In this document: one piece after another, positions 13,701 to 46,231 of the stretch
Layout of the letters: the number at the start of each line of letters is the position of its first letter
Position numbering within the stretch: position 1 is the stretch's first letter
DNA from: Trematomus loennbergii
Taxonomy: Eukaryota; Chordata; Actinopteri; Perciformes; Nototheniidae
Length of the DNA: 64,000 nt
Direction: 5' to 3'
NCBI GenBank assembly: GCA_012861695.1
Contig: JAAOOA010000399.1
Coordinates: 14,739,248-14,803,247, forward strand
Position numbers and translations under genes: made by a program
The notes under the pieces: generated by a model
The model's database searches: none
What the model was told of the DNA's origin: nothing
Seen by the model: the letters and a program-made list of their open reading frames with translations, nothing else

Positions 13701-13979
13701 TTTTTATTCAGTATTGTTGAGTTGTTCCAATGTTAGTGGTGTGAGTGCCTTGCAAACAAACGCTGTGTGAAGCACAGGGAGGATTCTGCAGCGTCCACTC
13801 GTTGCACTCATTAAAGCTGTGGAGCTGCAGAGAGCGGCTGCATGCGCGGGAGGATTCCTCACAGCTCTTGTTTTGAAGTTGAATTGATTCACTACCCGAA
13901 GAGATACGACTACACATAGGATATTGAATGCAAAACAAAAGTGAAATCACAGGTTAGTTTAGATACACTTGCCTCTCTC

Positions 13980-14336
13980 AGTCCAGGCAGTCACATAGGC
14001 TTTAGAGGAGAATCCGTCGCCCATCATTACTATCGATGCGAGTGGACACATGAGCATTGGGCGGTGGGCTGTATAGCTCCGGTCTGAAGGCTTGCTGTGC
14101 ACACGGTGGCTGGCAGGCACTAAGTTGAAGAGCACCGAAGGAGTTTGTCAGACTTCGCCATCGTGAAAACACTTCAGAACCAAGGACAGATCCAAACCGC
14201 TGCCTGGCAAACATGCTCAAAGTGAACAACATCTGGACTCCGCTCGTCACTTAAAGCTCTGCACGTTGTATTGTCGCTCGACTGGAAAAGAGACCTGCAG
14301 ATAAATCCGGCAAGATACATCTAGTGCTACTATAAG
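13980..14336 (+). promoter_or_regulatory. grm2: grm2 non-coding first exon and probable promoter region
   Basis: GC content and CpG frequency rise between about 13.75 and 14.33 kb, and the block ends in a strong donor (AAG/gtaag, GT at 14337). The next good acceptor on this strand is ttcactcag before 18391, which leads straight into the first coding exon of grm2. I infer a 5' UTR exon ending at 14336; its 5' end is not defined. It contains short upstream reading frames, among them a 13-codon one beginning ATGCTCAAAGTG at 14213. Confidence 0.55.
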
Positions 14337-16883
14337 GTAAGACATGGTCACTTAATAACTTTGATTTTAACATAGCAGTATGACTTCCCCACGTACAGAA
14401 CACTCTTTGTTTCAGTATTTGCCTGTCCCACGTAGCTACCTATGCATGTTTAATGTTTTTCTTCTTATAGTTAGATTTGATGCAGAATCCAACAACCTTA
14501 ACTTTACTGCCATTAAATCCATTATAATACAATTTGATATATCTTTCCCAACATGTGCATTTTTGAAGAAGAATATATCTGAACTTTACCCATTAGTGTT
14601 CTTCACAATAAGACCATCCAACACCAGTGTGACTGCATAGCATAGGTTGGGATAAATATGTGAAGTTGTTATAGGCAATTAAGCAGCACAGTCACAATTG
14701 TCTTCAAAATTATTGCTTGTTTTCCTTGAGCCAATCAGAGCTTTTGTTTTCAGACAGCTCCCTTAACAATGTTATTGCATCCGGCTGTGTGAGTAATTGT
14801 TTTCTTCAGTTTGCAAAGATTCACGAATGGTATAATCTGATTTGGCATAATAGACAAACCCACAATCCCATGCATCAAATAGCTGATAGATCACACAGAA
14901 TGTAATGGAGCGGGATTTCTCTCAGAGGTGGACAGTGATAGATTGATTATTATAAGTTACTGTAATGCCACCAACTGTCTGCATGAATTAGATTATCATG
15001 TTATCATTAGATGGTGCCACCAACCTGTTGTAGCCTCACTCATTCTCATACCTGCACTTTGTCTCTTGGCAATTTAAACACACACGTTTTCTTATGAATA
15101 AACATCCAGGTGAGATATTAGCACAATAAATAATGTTTCTGAGGGCTAAACAGCATGACTGATTTCCCTGTGCTATTTTGATGAAATGATGCACTTGATC
15201 TATGTTCAAATTTACAATTCAGACGGCTGCTGGCCAACACAGAGGCATCCTAATTCCTTCAGCTGACAAGTCCAGGTGGAGGGATAAACTGTTTCCCCAA
15301 TAGTGTTGATATAATGACGGAGATGATTAGTAGAGAGGCTGCATTTCTTACATTCATTTTGGTGTTTTATTATCAGTAAATAGGTATATCGCTTTCAACA
15401 GCTTCTTTAGATGATAATCAAGTGCCATAATGGTAAATGGCACAAGTGATTTGTCTTGTGTTTTCTGACTGGATCGCTGGTTTATGTGAAAACCGGCTGT
15501 TGTCATTTTAAATGGAAAGAAATTCATGGGGAAAAGGATGACATTTTGCCAATAATCCATCTTCTTTAGTTTGTCATAAGAATGAGCACAAAATATTCTA
15601 CCGCCATAAATTATCATCCTATTAGTGTTACTCACAGTATTTTAGATGAATCTTATGGGACAAGTGTTGCGGCTGTTATTATTCAACAGGCTTAATGATT
15701 AATGTGTAGTGGATTAGACTCTAAATTAAATGTCATGTCATGAGCGTTTAGGCATTTAACAAAAGGCTACGCACTGAACTAACCTGAGGGCAAAGTCTAA
15801 ATGCTTGAGGCAATGTTACTGACATTAATATTAATAATGTTATCATACATCACACTTTTAATAAAGACATGAAATACATCGTTTTTGGAATTGTAGATGT
15901 TGTTTTATAATAAAATAAAAAATTGTGTTTATTTCCAGCACATTTTTCAAAGAATTAACAGCATTTTTTTAAACCATGATACATACATAACACATGATGT
16001 GCGTGCCAATCAGTGTCCTTGCTGAAAGACACTGCAGTGAGTCATATAGTATGTTACACTTAAGCTATATTTGGATAAGACAATAAGGACCGGTGTTTTC
16101 AAAGCCTCTCTGGCGAAATCATCTTGGGTGGGAGCAGTAATGCATTAGCTGATGGTTCAAAGCTGACTAGAGCACACTGCTGTTTCTTTTTGAACTTGCC
16201 TTTCAGAGGGAATATTGTGTGCAGACATCTCGGGAGCGAGTGACTCTCTCAGCTCCTGAGTGCGAGTGTGACAGCTGCTTCTACATCAAGATAGTTTTAA
16301 TGATGTGATCTAGTCCACTTTGCAACTTAGCAGAGCCTGATTCAAGCTGAAATCACAAGTGTTTAAAATATTGGAGATCAGCATATATTTGCACTTCTTT
16401 AAGGTTTTGATAGAGGCTCTCCTGGACCGCTATTCTCACTTTGGCCTAGTTTGCATAATTGGCTTCTCCTTATTGCACCATTAATTCACACATTGACCTA
16501 GTCCTGTAACCAGAAAGCCCCCATCTGCTCTAGCAGACAGCACAGAGGAGCAATTAGACTCTTAATGTTGAACTCTTCAAGTTACTTTCTCACCTTGGTT
16601 CTTATAATAGGGCAAATGTGACGTAGAAATATTGAACACCTGCGGCGACTGTCTATAACGCACAGCGTGCCCGAGACAGATTTTACATTCCTCTCCTCTG
16701 GATTTAGGGTAGTTTATTTATCAATGTACCATGAGGTTTCCTACCCACAACCTGATGCAATATTTATCTGGGGGGACCTTCAGCATTCGTTACACTTTTT
16801 ATCCTTTTCTCTATTTTTTCTTGCACAACCGCTCAGGGTTGTCACAGGAAATTCTTCAAATGTCCCTGCAAAAGGACATTAAT

Positions 16884-17076
<193 letters not shown>

Positions 17077-18254
17077 GTACGTAGTGTAGTAATGTAGTTG
17101 CAGAAGCTGTATTTTTAACCTATTCTCTGTAAATCCCCCTATGGAGGGAAACAGGACACACTGATCAAAAGTTTTTAAGAGAGCTTCTAATAATAGATCT
17201 GATAATACATTTAGGTTTCAAGTGACACGTTTTGTGTAATGTTATACTGTCAGTGACAACACTGTCAGAATAGGAAGAGTGTCTAATAAGCCCCCCACGG
17301 TTTGTTAATAAAGAAGGGAACAGCAGCACATTGTAGTCAAAACTGCAGCCAAGCTCTGCGGGCTTACCAACGTGAATCCTCTCATATGAGGTTGGATTTT
17401 TTTGGATGTCCAAAAACACACTAAAATAAAACGTTTTGTTGATTTTTTGTCATTTTAACATCACTCTTCTTTCAAGTAATGTGACTAATCTTCATAATAT
17501 ATTCTTTGTTAAAGAGAGATTAATAATAGTCCCAATAGGCTGTAAATTATGAGTCATTATAAATCCCAGGGCAGCTTAAATCTGTTTTCTGAACTTGAGT
17601 GTGTTTGATGGATGTGATGAATGACTGTGTTTGAAAGAAACTGGATTGGTTTCCTCTCTGTGATTGAAGCAGGCCACCCCTTAATCAGACATCATAACAA
17701 CTCGCAGTGAGGCCCCAACCTGTAGCCCCCCACATGATAGGAATCTATATTAGCATACATGTCTCACTGCCCACTTCCCTGCAGTCCAACCCTTATTTTT
17801 CACCCACCATGTTTCCATAGCAACCCCAGCCATTGAGGAGAACCACCGTCTGTGTGATATCTCAGTTGTAAGCTTGGAAATGACGCTTCACTTGAGAGGT
17901 GCCTTAAATATCTATAAATGTTTGATGTGGTCACTCAGCAGAGTTTGTCTTTCAGATAAAACTGCAGTGATTATATTTCACACAGTAACTCATAAGATTT
18001 GTAGCCCAATTTCAGCCTCCTGAAAAAACCGCAAAGATTGCATTAAGCTGAGAAAAAAAAAACATTGGGCGAAAATCAATACGAAAAAAGTTAAGAACCA
18101 AAGAAAATAAAGTTTGGATATGAACTGGCTGCTTTCACTATGCCTTCATGTGACTGTTTTATGTGTTGGAATAACGCTGTTAGCGAAAGTTGAAAGAAAG
18201 TAACAGGCAATTCTGTTTATTCTGTTTCATATAGCCTTACATCGATATAGATAG

Positions 18255-18350
18255 GTAGATATATATATATATATATATATAGATATATGATAGATAGATA
18301 GATAGATAGATGGATGGATGGATGGATGGATAGATAGATAGATAGATAGA
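18255..18350. repeat. Compound TA / GATA / GGAT microsatellite
   Basis: A TA run is followed by GATA units, then GGAT units, then GATA units again. It lies about 40 bases upstream of the acceptor of the first coding grm2 exon. Confidence 0.95.
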
Positions 18351-18402
18351 CTTCATGCTGGGTAATTAGCTTTTCTTTTCATTCACTCAGGAAATATCCA
18401 AC

Positions 18403-18447
18403 ATGCTGAGAGAAAACTTCAATGTGATCTGCCTCCAGTCCCTGTGA
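18403..18447 (+). promoter_or_regulatory. grm2: Upstream ORF (14 codons) in grm2 5' UTR
   Basis: ATG CTG AGA through TGA, wholly inside the 5' part of the exon that carries the grm2 start, in a different frame and 52 bases before the main ATG. Position and context suggest it could dampen initiation at 18500; no evidence of use is visible. Confidence 0.4.
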
Positions 18448-18478
18448 ACTCCAGCTCCTCTCTACTCCCGCCAGCTGA

Positions 18479-38097
<19,619 letters not shown>

Positions 38098-38700
38098 AAA
38101 AAAAAAAAAGAAGGTTTCCCTCTAAGCACAAGACACCATCCCATCATCACTCATCCCTCCATGAAACAGGGCGGTGTATGACGGAGCCCCCATGCCATCC
38201 AACATGCTGCAGAGATAGCTCTGTCTGGGTAGACTGACTGACAGCGGCAAGGGTAACTCTTTACTGTGAAAGTGATGTTTCTACAGCGCGCAGTATGTAT
38301 CATTTGTAAAGCCTTTTTGTATAGATTTAATATGCTGTGATATCCTTGTTTTACAGATAGACGAAATGCACCGTGCCTTGTCCTAAAGAGTCTTGTTGTC
38401 AAATGGGTGCTTGTGAAGCAATAGTGTTATACAAACAAAAGGCTGTTCTTATCTCGTCCTTACAGTGCTGTGAGTATATCCAAATGTTGTAGACAATGAT
38501 AAAAATTGTTATGAAATAAATGTAGCCCTTCTGTTCTACAAAATATGTGACTAACCTTAGTGAATGTGAAAGAGTAGGCAACTAGAGAACATAAGGGATG
38601 TGTGTGTTGATGTGTTTGCTTTCCTGTAATTTATGTAAATAAAATAGTTTTCTTTTACATTAAACAAATAAATACTGCTTTGTATGCATTCACAATTGCA
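38098..38700 (+). other. grm2: grm2 3' UTR (probable)
   Basis: Follows the stop codon. Two AATAAA signals, at 38515-38520 and 38638-38643, are candidate poly(A) sites. Cleavage sites not determined. Confidence 0.6.
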
Positions 38701-39968
38701 ATTCTATAACTAAATGCAGCTATTCAGAGACGATAACAGCTTGGCTCGATTGTCGTTTCATCTTGAAAAACACATAAACCTTTTTTTAAATAACTTTAGT
38801 TGAACCAACAAAGTATTGCTTACTTTATTTTGACCCAAGTAAAATAAAACTGAAGATGTTAAGTTTAAGTTACCATTTTCCCGCCTAAATAGGAGAAGCA
38901 GCATGATTTCTAATTTTGCTGTTACCAAGACTTGTATTTGGTGCTCTGATGTCAAAGCTATAACTATTGGTGTAACTACTAGTTAAGTATGTGCAATTAT
39001 ACATGTACAGTGCCTATAAAATGTATTCACCCAAGCTGGACTTTTGCATCTTTTATACATATTGGAGTTTCCTGATATTAAATTGTAATAACCATCTATT
39101 AATAACCTGCCCACTGTCTGCCTTGTCTGTTTCCATAGGTTAAATAAACATTAAGCATTCCTGCAGCAGATCCAAAAACAATTCAAGTTCAAAAGTACTT
39201 CAACATGGTAGAAATGGTAGAAATGGTCGAAACAATTAGGCACACACAATTCAATTTGGATATGTACCAGAGGCTGATAAGAATTGTGCAAGTGAAACGC
39301 AGAGGGACCGGAGAGGACACCTGCAGAACCTCAAAAAAGCTTATCAATATAATACTTATGTGACCATTATTAGGGTTTCAGCGCACTTTTGCCACTGTCA
39401 ATCTTATTTGATGGTTACATTCAAATATTTCAAGCCACCTATTTGGTGTAATTCTAAAACCTTTTGTTTGCATTACCTTGAATGTTCTCTTGTAAATGAC
39501 ATTTTGCAACATTTAATTTATTCTGTAGGTCTTCTACCAACAGAGATACGTTTTTCTCCTGTAGAGTTAATTGTAATTTAATGTTGCTTCAACAGGTTGA
39601 CAATAACCCACACATAAGCAGTTGCCATGACAATGTAGGCATTAACCCATCCCCTAATGATACAGAAAAATTATGTTGAATTTTCCGGCACACAATTGGA
39701 TAGAGAAACTAAGTAGAATTCTGAAAAGTACAAAACAAGGAGGATGAAATGTTTAGTCCTGGATGTGCTGATGCCTAGAATACACATTTTTCTCACTTTG
39801 GTAACGATCGTGACTCAGCGAACCCTGCCTGAATCCTTTAAGAAAACAACGATAGTTTACAAGGATACAAGTGATTATTTATTTTCATGTATAACACAGG
39901 ATTGTGCCACAAGGGGCAGTTACATGTAACTAACTAAGAAAAAAGAAAAAGGCAAAACACTCTAATTT
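38701..39968. other. Convergent intergenic region between grm2 and rrp9
   Basis: AT-rich sequence without recognisable genes or repeats. A TTTATT on the plus strand near 39876 would be a poly(A) signal for a minus-strand transcript. Confidence 0.5.
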
Positions 39969-39969
39969 G

Positions 39970-40170
39970 TCACAGTGTCACAGCCGGAGGAGAGAGGCTG
40001 CTCTGTAGTCCGGTGGTACGCGGGGGGGTCTTCTGTATCTCTTGCACGATGGCAGCACGGTGAACTGGCTGGCTGCGGTGGGTGTTGTCCAGCTTCACTA
40101 ATGCTGTTAAAGCTCCTCCCAAAACTAAGATCACAAGACCAACAGCAACACCTGTATAAACGATCAGGGT
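39970..40170 (-). CDS. Hypothetical short membrane-helix exon downstream of rrp9
   Basis: On the minus strand an open frame runs to TGA at 39972-39970. It encodes a strongly hydrophobic stretch (YTGVAVGLVILVLGGALTAL) flanked by a KTT side and a polar, basic and proline-rich tail ending PPAVTL. This is what a one-pass membrane protein would look like. There is no in-frame ATG before the helix; a stop lies a few codons upstream, after which a splice acceptor is conceivable (cctccttgag). It starts about 100 bases past the rrp9 stop on the same strand, so it could equally be chance within the rrp9 3' UTR. I do not recognise a family. Confidence 0.3.
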   Translation of the reverse strand, partial: TLIVYTGVAVGLVILVLGGALTALVKLDNTHRSQPVHRAAIVQEIQKTPPRTTGLQSSLSPPAVTL

Positions 40171-40268
40171 CGTCTTCAAAATGTTGGGTTTTCTTTCTCA
40201 AGGAGGATGTACAAAACAGTCAGCTTTTTAACCTTTAATTTACAAAATAAAAGTCACTTAACAGTCCA

Positions 40269-43200
40269 CTATTCAGCTATCTTAACTTCCTCTGGAATTG
40301 GAGTTGGTTTCCTTTTGAGAGGAATAATATAGATCCCATTCTTGGCCTCTTTTAATCTCCACCATCGGCCCAACCTGCAGAAAAAACAAAACAAAGTTAA
40401 ATCACAGGTGACAGATACCAGCAGAGCACATAGAAAGCGATAGAAACAACATCTGAAACAGAAGAGAAGAGGATAAAGACTCGCTTTACAATCAACTTTT
40501 TTTTCGTTTTTAGATTGTAATGCAAATATAATTATGTGAAACACTGATCCACCCACAAAGAACAGTTGTGCCTCAAACCTTTGTGAAAAGTGAATCAACA
40601 TCACAGCCTTCAGGGTTAGTTCAGACAGTAAGCACTGACTGTATTCAGAGTGCTTTATTAACTTTAGATAAAACCCTCATTACAGTTTAACAGTTGCTGG
40701 CAAAGCAACAACAACTTCTGCTAATTCAATTATAATCCAAGTATTTGTGTGTTTTAATTATATAGTGTAGTCACGAATACTAGAAATCCACCGTTACATT
40801 TCCCATTGTAAAATACTGTTCTGTAGTTTCTTTCAATCCATTAATGCCATCTGAGGCTAGGATCCTATCTTTCAAGAGAATTGGAAACAACTGAGGCTGC
40901 ATTGAAAAAAAAAAGTATAGTGTGGTTTCCCCACAGAGGCTGAGAGATGGATTAACACTGTCATCTGGTGGACATTTCCTTCCCTGAACAAAACCCACTG
41001 ACATTTAGTAAGCTGATAGGACCTCTACCTACTGTTTCTATGGTTACATGATCATTAGTTCAGTTACCTGTGCTCCTGTCCGACTCCTGCCACCAAGAAC
41101 TGACCGGAGCTGGAAAACTTCAGACTGTTGACAAAACCACACTGGGACAGAAAGCAGAGGAAGAGACACGATGAGATATTTGAGACAGATGTTGCCAGGA
41201 ATGCAGTGAGAATAATGTTTATAATTAGCTGAAAACACATCTTAAGAAAATGTGACGCTTTTAAAAAAGATAAAGAAGCTCACCACTGGTACACTGAACA
41301 GAGGCTCCAGTTTACGGTAATTCTGGCCACACATCCACAGCTTCACCTCCGAGTTGTGAGAGCCTGCACAGAGAATATTACATTAATACAGACAGCAGAA
41401 CGTCTAACGTGCGGCTAAAGACACACATACTAGCATCAACTGTTCTACTTATGCGTGTAAGATAAGATAAGACTTTATTTATCCCGAGGAAATGTTGTGC
41501 CAGAGTTACAAAAATACAATAAACACAGCAGCATAATAGTACAAATGTACACTAAAAGTGCAGTAAAAAAGAGCAGTTAAATATCTACAGGAAACATCAT
41601 TAATGTAAAATATTACCAGTATTTAGTGGTGCAAAAAAAAAACGTAGTGGCAGATACGTAATTGCACATTATCATAGCACATTATTAATAATAATAATAC
41701 GACAAAAGTGTACGACAATTAGTCATAGTTTATACATTATTTGAATTCATTTAACAAAAAACTGTTGTTTAACTGTTTCATTAAAAAGCATCCAGCACAG
41801 TTGAGTGGGTGTGTATATGTGTGAGAATAAAAAGCTGGTGAGGAGGACTCTCACAGCCGGAGGCACCTGAGGCGACGGTATCTGAGTTCTGAAGCGCCGC
41901 CACCGAAGAGACCCAATGAGCCTGCTGCAGCCCTGCTTCACCATGGCGACCGTGAGCCTGCTTTACTGTGCTGAGAGGCCTCTTCTTGTTGACACTCCAC
42001 AGACCCACAGAGCTGAGGCAGTGTAGACAATGAAATGAAAGGACACAGAAGAGAAACATGAATAAATCTGTTAACACTGATCACAGCATTGTATACGATA
42101 CGACTGTGAAAGCTGCGGCTGCCTTACCCGTCGTCAGCTCCTGAAACCATGTGCTCCTCATTTATGAGCTGGATACAGTCGATGGATCCCCTGTAGGAAG
42201 ACAGAGGGAGGACAGAATGATGATGGTGTTAGTCTTATGCTTACATGGACTGTATTTCACAAAGATGAAAATGAAAGATATGATGTACAGTTCTCTAACT
42301 AAGTCTATTCTGCCATGAATTTAGGAAAATAAAATAATTCTGTAATCCCAAAGATGGAGGATTATTCATAAAATCTACAGGACATTAAAATGGTTGTCGG
42401 CAAAAGAGGAGTCACAATATATCCTCACAACACATATCTCACTTTTTCATATTCTTGAAACCCATTTTTGTACTAAATAACATTACACGTTTAAATCTTG
42501 ACTCTGATTGGTCAATCACAGCGCTCTACGGTCTGAACAGAGTGAAGACAGACGGACTCACTCGTGTCCGTGGAACACCAGCTGGGATTCCTCGGGTATC
42601 TTCCACACCCTGACCGAGCGGTCCCGCCCCCCGACGTCACGCAGCACTCCCGGCTCAGGCAGTCCAGTCCTGTGATGGCGTCCTGATGCCCAAAGCTGTA
42701 GAAAGTCACAATCACAGTTACATTCACACTTTCAAACATAATACAAGTGTTGTTGGTCAAATAAAGCCTTTTCTGATAAGTTACTCACAGAGTTTCCACG
42801 TATGCATTCTCGTCCACATTCCACACCTTTATTGAGCGATCGTGAGAGGCGCTGTACAGATCGTGAGTTCCCCTTCTGAATGAAAGACCCTGAGAAGAGA
42901 AAATACATTTGATATGATTGACAGGACCTCAGAGCCTCAATATAACTACAGTAGGTAACTTGTAAAATAAAAAAAGATTAGAGAGAGAAGACATACCGAC
43001 ACTGGGCCTTTGTGTCCGGTGAACTTATATAGATGTTTACATGTCTTTGCCTCCCAGATCATGTTCAGTTTGTTCACGTCCCCAGTGGCCTAAAAGATGT
43101 GGAGAAATAGGTTTCTGTTACAATATGATGGCACACTTTATCAAACTGCTGGTAAAAAGGCAGGATAGGCTGAGAGTATACTCACCAAGTATTTCCCATC

Positions 43201-45320
43201 TGATGATATGGCCATACACAGGATATGGGCTGTATGTCCAACATGCCGATCCTCTGTGCCTTTCCTTCCACCATGTATCGTGTGCAGTTTTTTCCACTCT
43301 CAAAATCCCCTGAAATATGAGAAAACATTAAATTAAGACTGCAAAATCAAACCATGAGCCTCAACAGCAAGGCACATTTTATTCATATCCATATTTAGTT
43401 ACTTTCCCCAATTTCCACGCATACTTATTTGAAGGGATTTCAGAATTTGGGTGTTGACTTACATTTAATAATGGAGCAGTCTTTGGCCGCAGAAAATATG
43501 TACTTGTCATCCGAGCTGATGACCAGACAGGTAATTGGAAGTTTGTGTCCTCTCAACACTCTGATCTCTGAAGCATCTGGTGCCATGATCTAAAAGAAAG
43601 ATTGAAAATCAATGTCAGTCTGTTTATAAACAGATTTCCTTTATAATATTGAACATAGTGTGGATATTGAAGCGATAACATTTGCTGTACTTACATCTTT
43701 GGCAATAAGTCTCTGAAGCTTTCCTTTCTGTTCAAGCTGAGGGGGGAAATCACATACACAGCAAGTTAAAGACTATACGGCAATTGATCCTCCAGAATAA
43801 ATTCTCACAGAAAACTAGTTTCATGAGTTAGGTGAGGAGAAGTTAACACCCAAAAAAACACATGATACTCTGACAGCTTAAATGGTATTTGTGGCTTTTA
43901 AACAATAGACTGCACTCAACAAAATTTGCTAAATAGTGTTTCAGAAAGCTTAATTTTCCTCATCACTAGTGCCAGTAGTTTTATCAGCCATGACATGTGT
44001 CTGCAGAACTGAGAAATCACACTACATTTAGTCTGAGAAGTGCAAACTAAGGGGAAATTCCATATAAAGCCTATTGCAGCAAACGCTAATGAATAAATGC
44101 AAGATCAACGCTTTGTTCTGCTCAGAGATCCCCTCCTGTAAATGATGGTAGCCGTTTAGTTCACACATGCAGTCTATACCTTAAATGTTCAGGAACAACA
44201 ACCTGTGTGGGTTCATGTGTGGATTGGAACATAAATCAATATTCAGTGATATCTGTAATACGAATTTCCCCTCTCAAGCCCTAGTCACATTTTATGGTCG
44301 TACATTTGCAGATTCAAGCATGGAAATGCTTCTGAATGTAGTACATGTGGAAATGTGGAAATCACTAAATATGCCTTAATGTGGGAAAGAAAGTGCTGAG
44401 TTTTATATTAGTCTAGAGATTAAGTGATCAAACTTAAACTACAATGTTAATAAACTGAACTGACAAAGTACAAGGGGGCTCGCGAACAGACAGAAACAGG
44501 ATTATGAAAAATAAGAGGGTCATGTCCCATGATGTCCCCAGTAGAAATGACATGCTCTTCTACGATATGCTTTAATACAGAAGACAATCTCTTACCACTT
44601 CCTCTTGAAGTCTTCCAGCAACCAGATCAGTCTCAAAGGCGTCATCTTCTGCTTTATCGTCCTCTGACAAATTAAGTCACACAATTAATACATACAAGTA
44701 TAGCAGTAATGTCAGACCTCTAGGTTATGCTGTATAGATAATTCAAGTTTACCTTCTTCCTTTAGCTGGTTTAGGTACAGTTTGGCCAATCTAAGCTTCT
44801 TCTCCTGTGGTGTTTCATCATAATCATCCCTTTCAATGGTCTGTCTTTTCCTGGCCACTATAGGACTGAGCAACAAGAAACAAAAGCAAAACACCTGGGT
44901 TAGTGATGTGCTTCAAATGTTGAACGATCTACTGGTCATATCCATACCATAACCCAAACAAATACATCGGAAAATTACCTCTCTGTCTCAGAGTCGCTGG
45001 AAATCTCTTCGTTGTGTTTGGAGATGAGTTTCTTGGCTCTTGGTTTTCCCTTTCCTCCTGGGTCTCCATCACCCTGCAGCACAACAAGAAAATATAGGGT
45101 TTGTAATGACATACAAGGATGTTGCATTCGTGACTGGGTAGACACAGCAGGTTATTATAGTGAAAACACATGTGTCAACCTGTGGTTAGCTAACGTTACT
45201 GGGATTTAGCTTAGTAGCTAGGTCCGGCGAACTTACCTTTCGTTTTAGCACTGTTGCAGGTTTCCCCTTTTTGGCAAATTTGGGGTTTACTTTTGCCTTT
45301 ATAAAGAAAGGCGAAGACAT
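40269..45320 (-). CDS. rrp9: U3 snoRNP-interacting protein RRP9 (WD40)
   Basis: RRP9 (U3-55K) is a nucleolar WD40 protein that binds the U3 snoRNA box B/C region and acts in pre-18S rRNA processing. Fifteen exons (5' to 3'): 45320-45237, 45073-44979, 44865-44753, 44663-44596, 43736-43695, 43589-43463, 43309-43186, 43089-42997, 42889-42789, 42695-42562, 42190-42128, 42012-41867, 41363-41284, 41141-41068, 40374-40269. The N-terminus is lysine-rich with EEISSDSETE, then a helical QEKKLRLAKLYL segment, then WD repeats (RVLRGHKLPITCL, KFTGHKGPVS, LFGHQDAITGL) and GRWWRLKEAKNG near the end. Intact length would be 483 residues; human has 475. The frame is broken twice: an A run is one short at 43288-43293 (ESGKKLH) and a G run is one short at 42627-42632 (TSGGRDRS). 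Everything else is intact, so I treat these as likely assembly errors. Confidence 0.92.
41455..41610. repeat. Dispersed teleost repeat in an rrp9 intron
   Basis: Contains the phrase AAGACTTTATTTATCCCGAG followed by GGAAATGTTGTGCCAGAGTTACA and a CA-rich tail with several AAT repeats downstream. I recognise this as a very common fish interspersed repeat; no name is assigned. Ends approximate. Confidence 0.6.
43737..44595 (-). other. rrp9: rrp9 intron 4
   Basis: The longest rrp9 intron, about 860 bases, with donor gtaaga and acceptor ctcag. Nothing else recognised; other rrp9 introns are shorter than 800 bases and unremarkable. Confidence 0.85.
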
Positions 45321-46213
45321 GGTGAAACGCGATTAAGTAATTGATAAATGTAGATAGAGCTAGCTCCTTAACTTTCTAAAGCAGCACGTCAACACCAAAC
45401 CCACATGGGTACAGTGCAGTGCAACCAAACCAGGAAGCTGACGTCACGTTGGAAGACAGCTGCTGATTGGCTGGTCTTCACAGTTCCTCCTACACGTCCC
45501 GCCTTTGTTCAAACGCTGGATTTTCATTGGGTGAAATAGGATTTTAAGTGAGCAGGAAACTGTACTGGGGTAAAATACTTCCCTCGGGGAATGAGTTTAC
45601 GCATCTTAGTTCCGCACATAATTGTAAAAATATATATTGCTCATGACAGCAATCGTATACACACGTGTACCATACACAGTAAAATAGAAATACAGGAGCG
45701 GTATTTCACTGATATTTAACCGGAAACATTTAGCGCCGCTGTTGAATAAAAATAGTCGTATTTGTATCAGGATCTAATAACAGTAGTACTGCAGTAGTAC
45801 TACTACCGGTACTTCCTCTACTACGCAGTATTTGCATGTACTTCGCTGCTATCCTTCCTGAGTGTGTGGTTACAGTTTTCCGTGAAGTATAGCTGAACGG
45901 CCAGGTGAGCCTCCTCTCTCGGAACCGCGTAACATTGAATATTACATGTATTTGAGAATGTATTTTTGAAAGACAGTTTTATCACTCAGTGGCTCCAGCT
46001 GGAGGCAATCTGGAAGAAGCTAGTAGGAGGGGTTGAGGAAGCAGGAGGAGGGGGGATGCGATCTGAACTAACTTTTCATTTCTGTCTCGATTGACTCACT
46101 GTAAAGAGATAAACAACGACTGAAAAAGTTTCATTCAAAGTTTTACTGCAGCGTGTGCAAAAATACCGTGCCATACTTGATGTGTCAAATAATTAAATCT
46201 TTTGTCTACCCAG
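45321..46213. promoter_or_regulatory. Shared divergent promoter of rrp9 and the BEN-domain gene
   Basis: The two genes point away from each other and their start codons are 911 bases apart. The interval has a perfect palindromic CRE (TGACGTCA, 45439-45446), an inverted CCAAT box (ATTGG, 45466-45470) and a second ATTGG near 45524. A probable non-coding first exon of the BEN gene ends at 45904 before gtgagc, and the next exon starts at 46214 after acceptor tacccag. The arrangement suits a bidirectional housekeeping promoter; transcription starts are inferred. Confidence 0.6.
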
Positions 46214-46231
46214 ATATTTATTTCCACCCCC

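Noticed and set aside
40269..45320. rrp9 as a pseudogene
   Set aside because: All 15 exons, every splice site and the remaining frame are intact; only two one-base run-length differences, matching an error pattern seen across the window.
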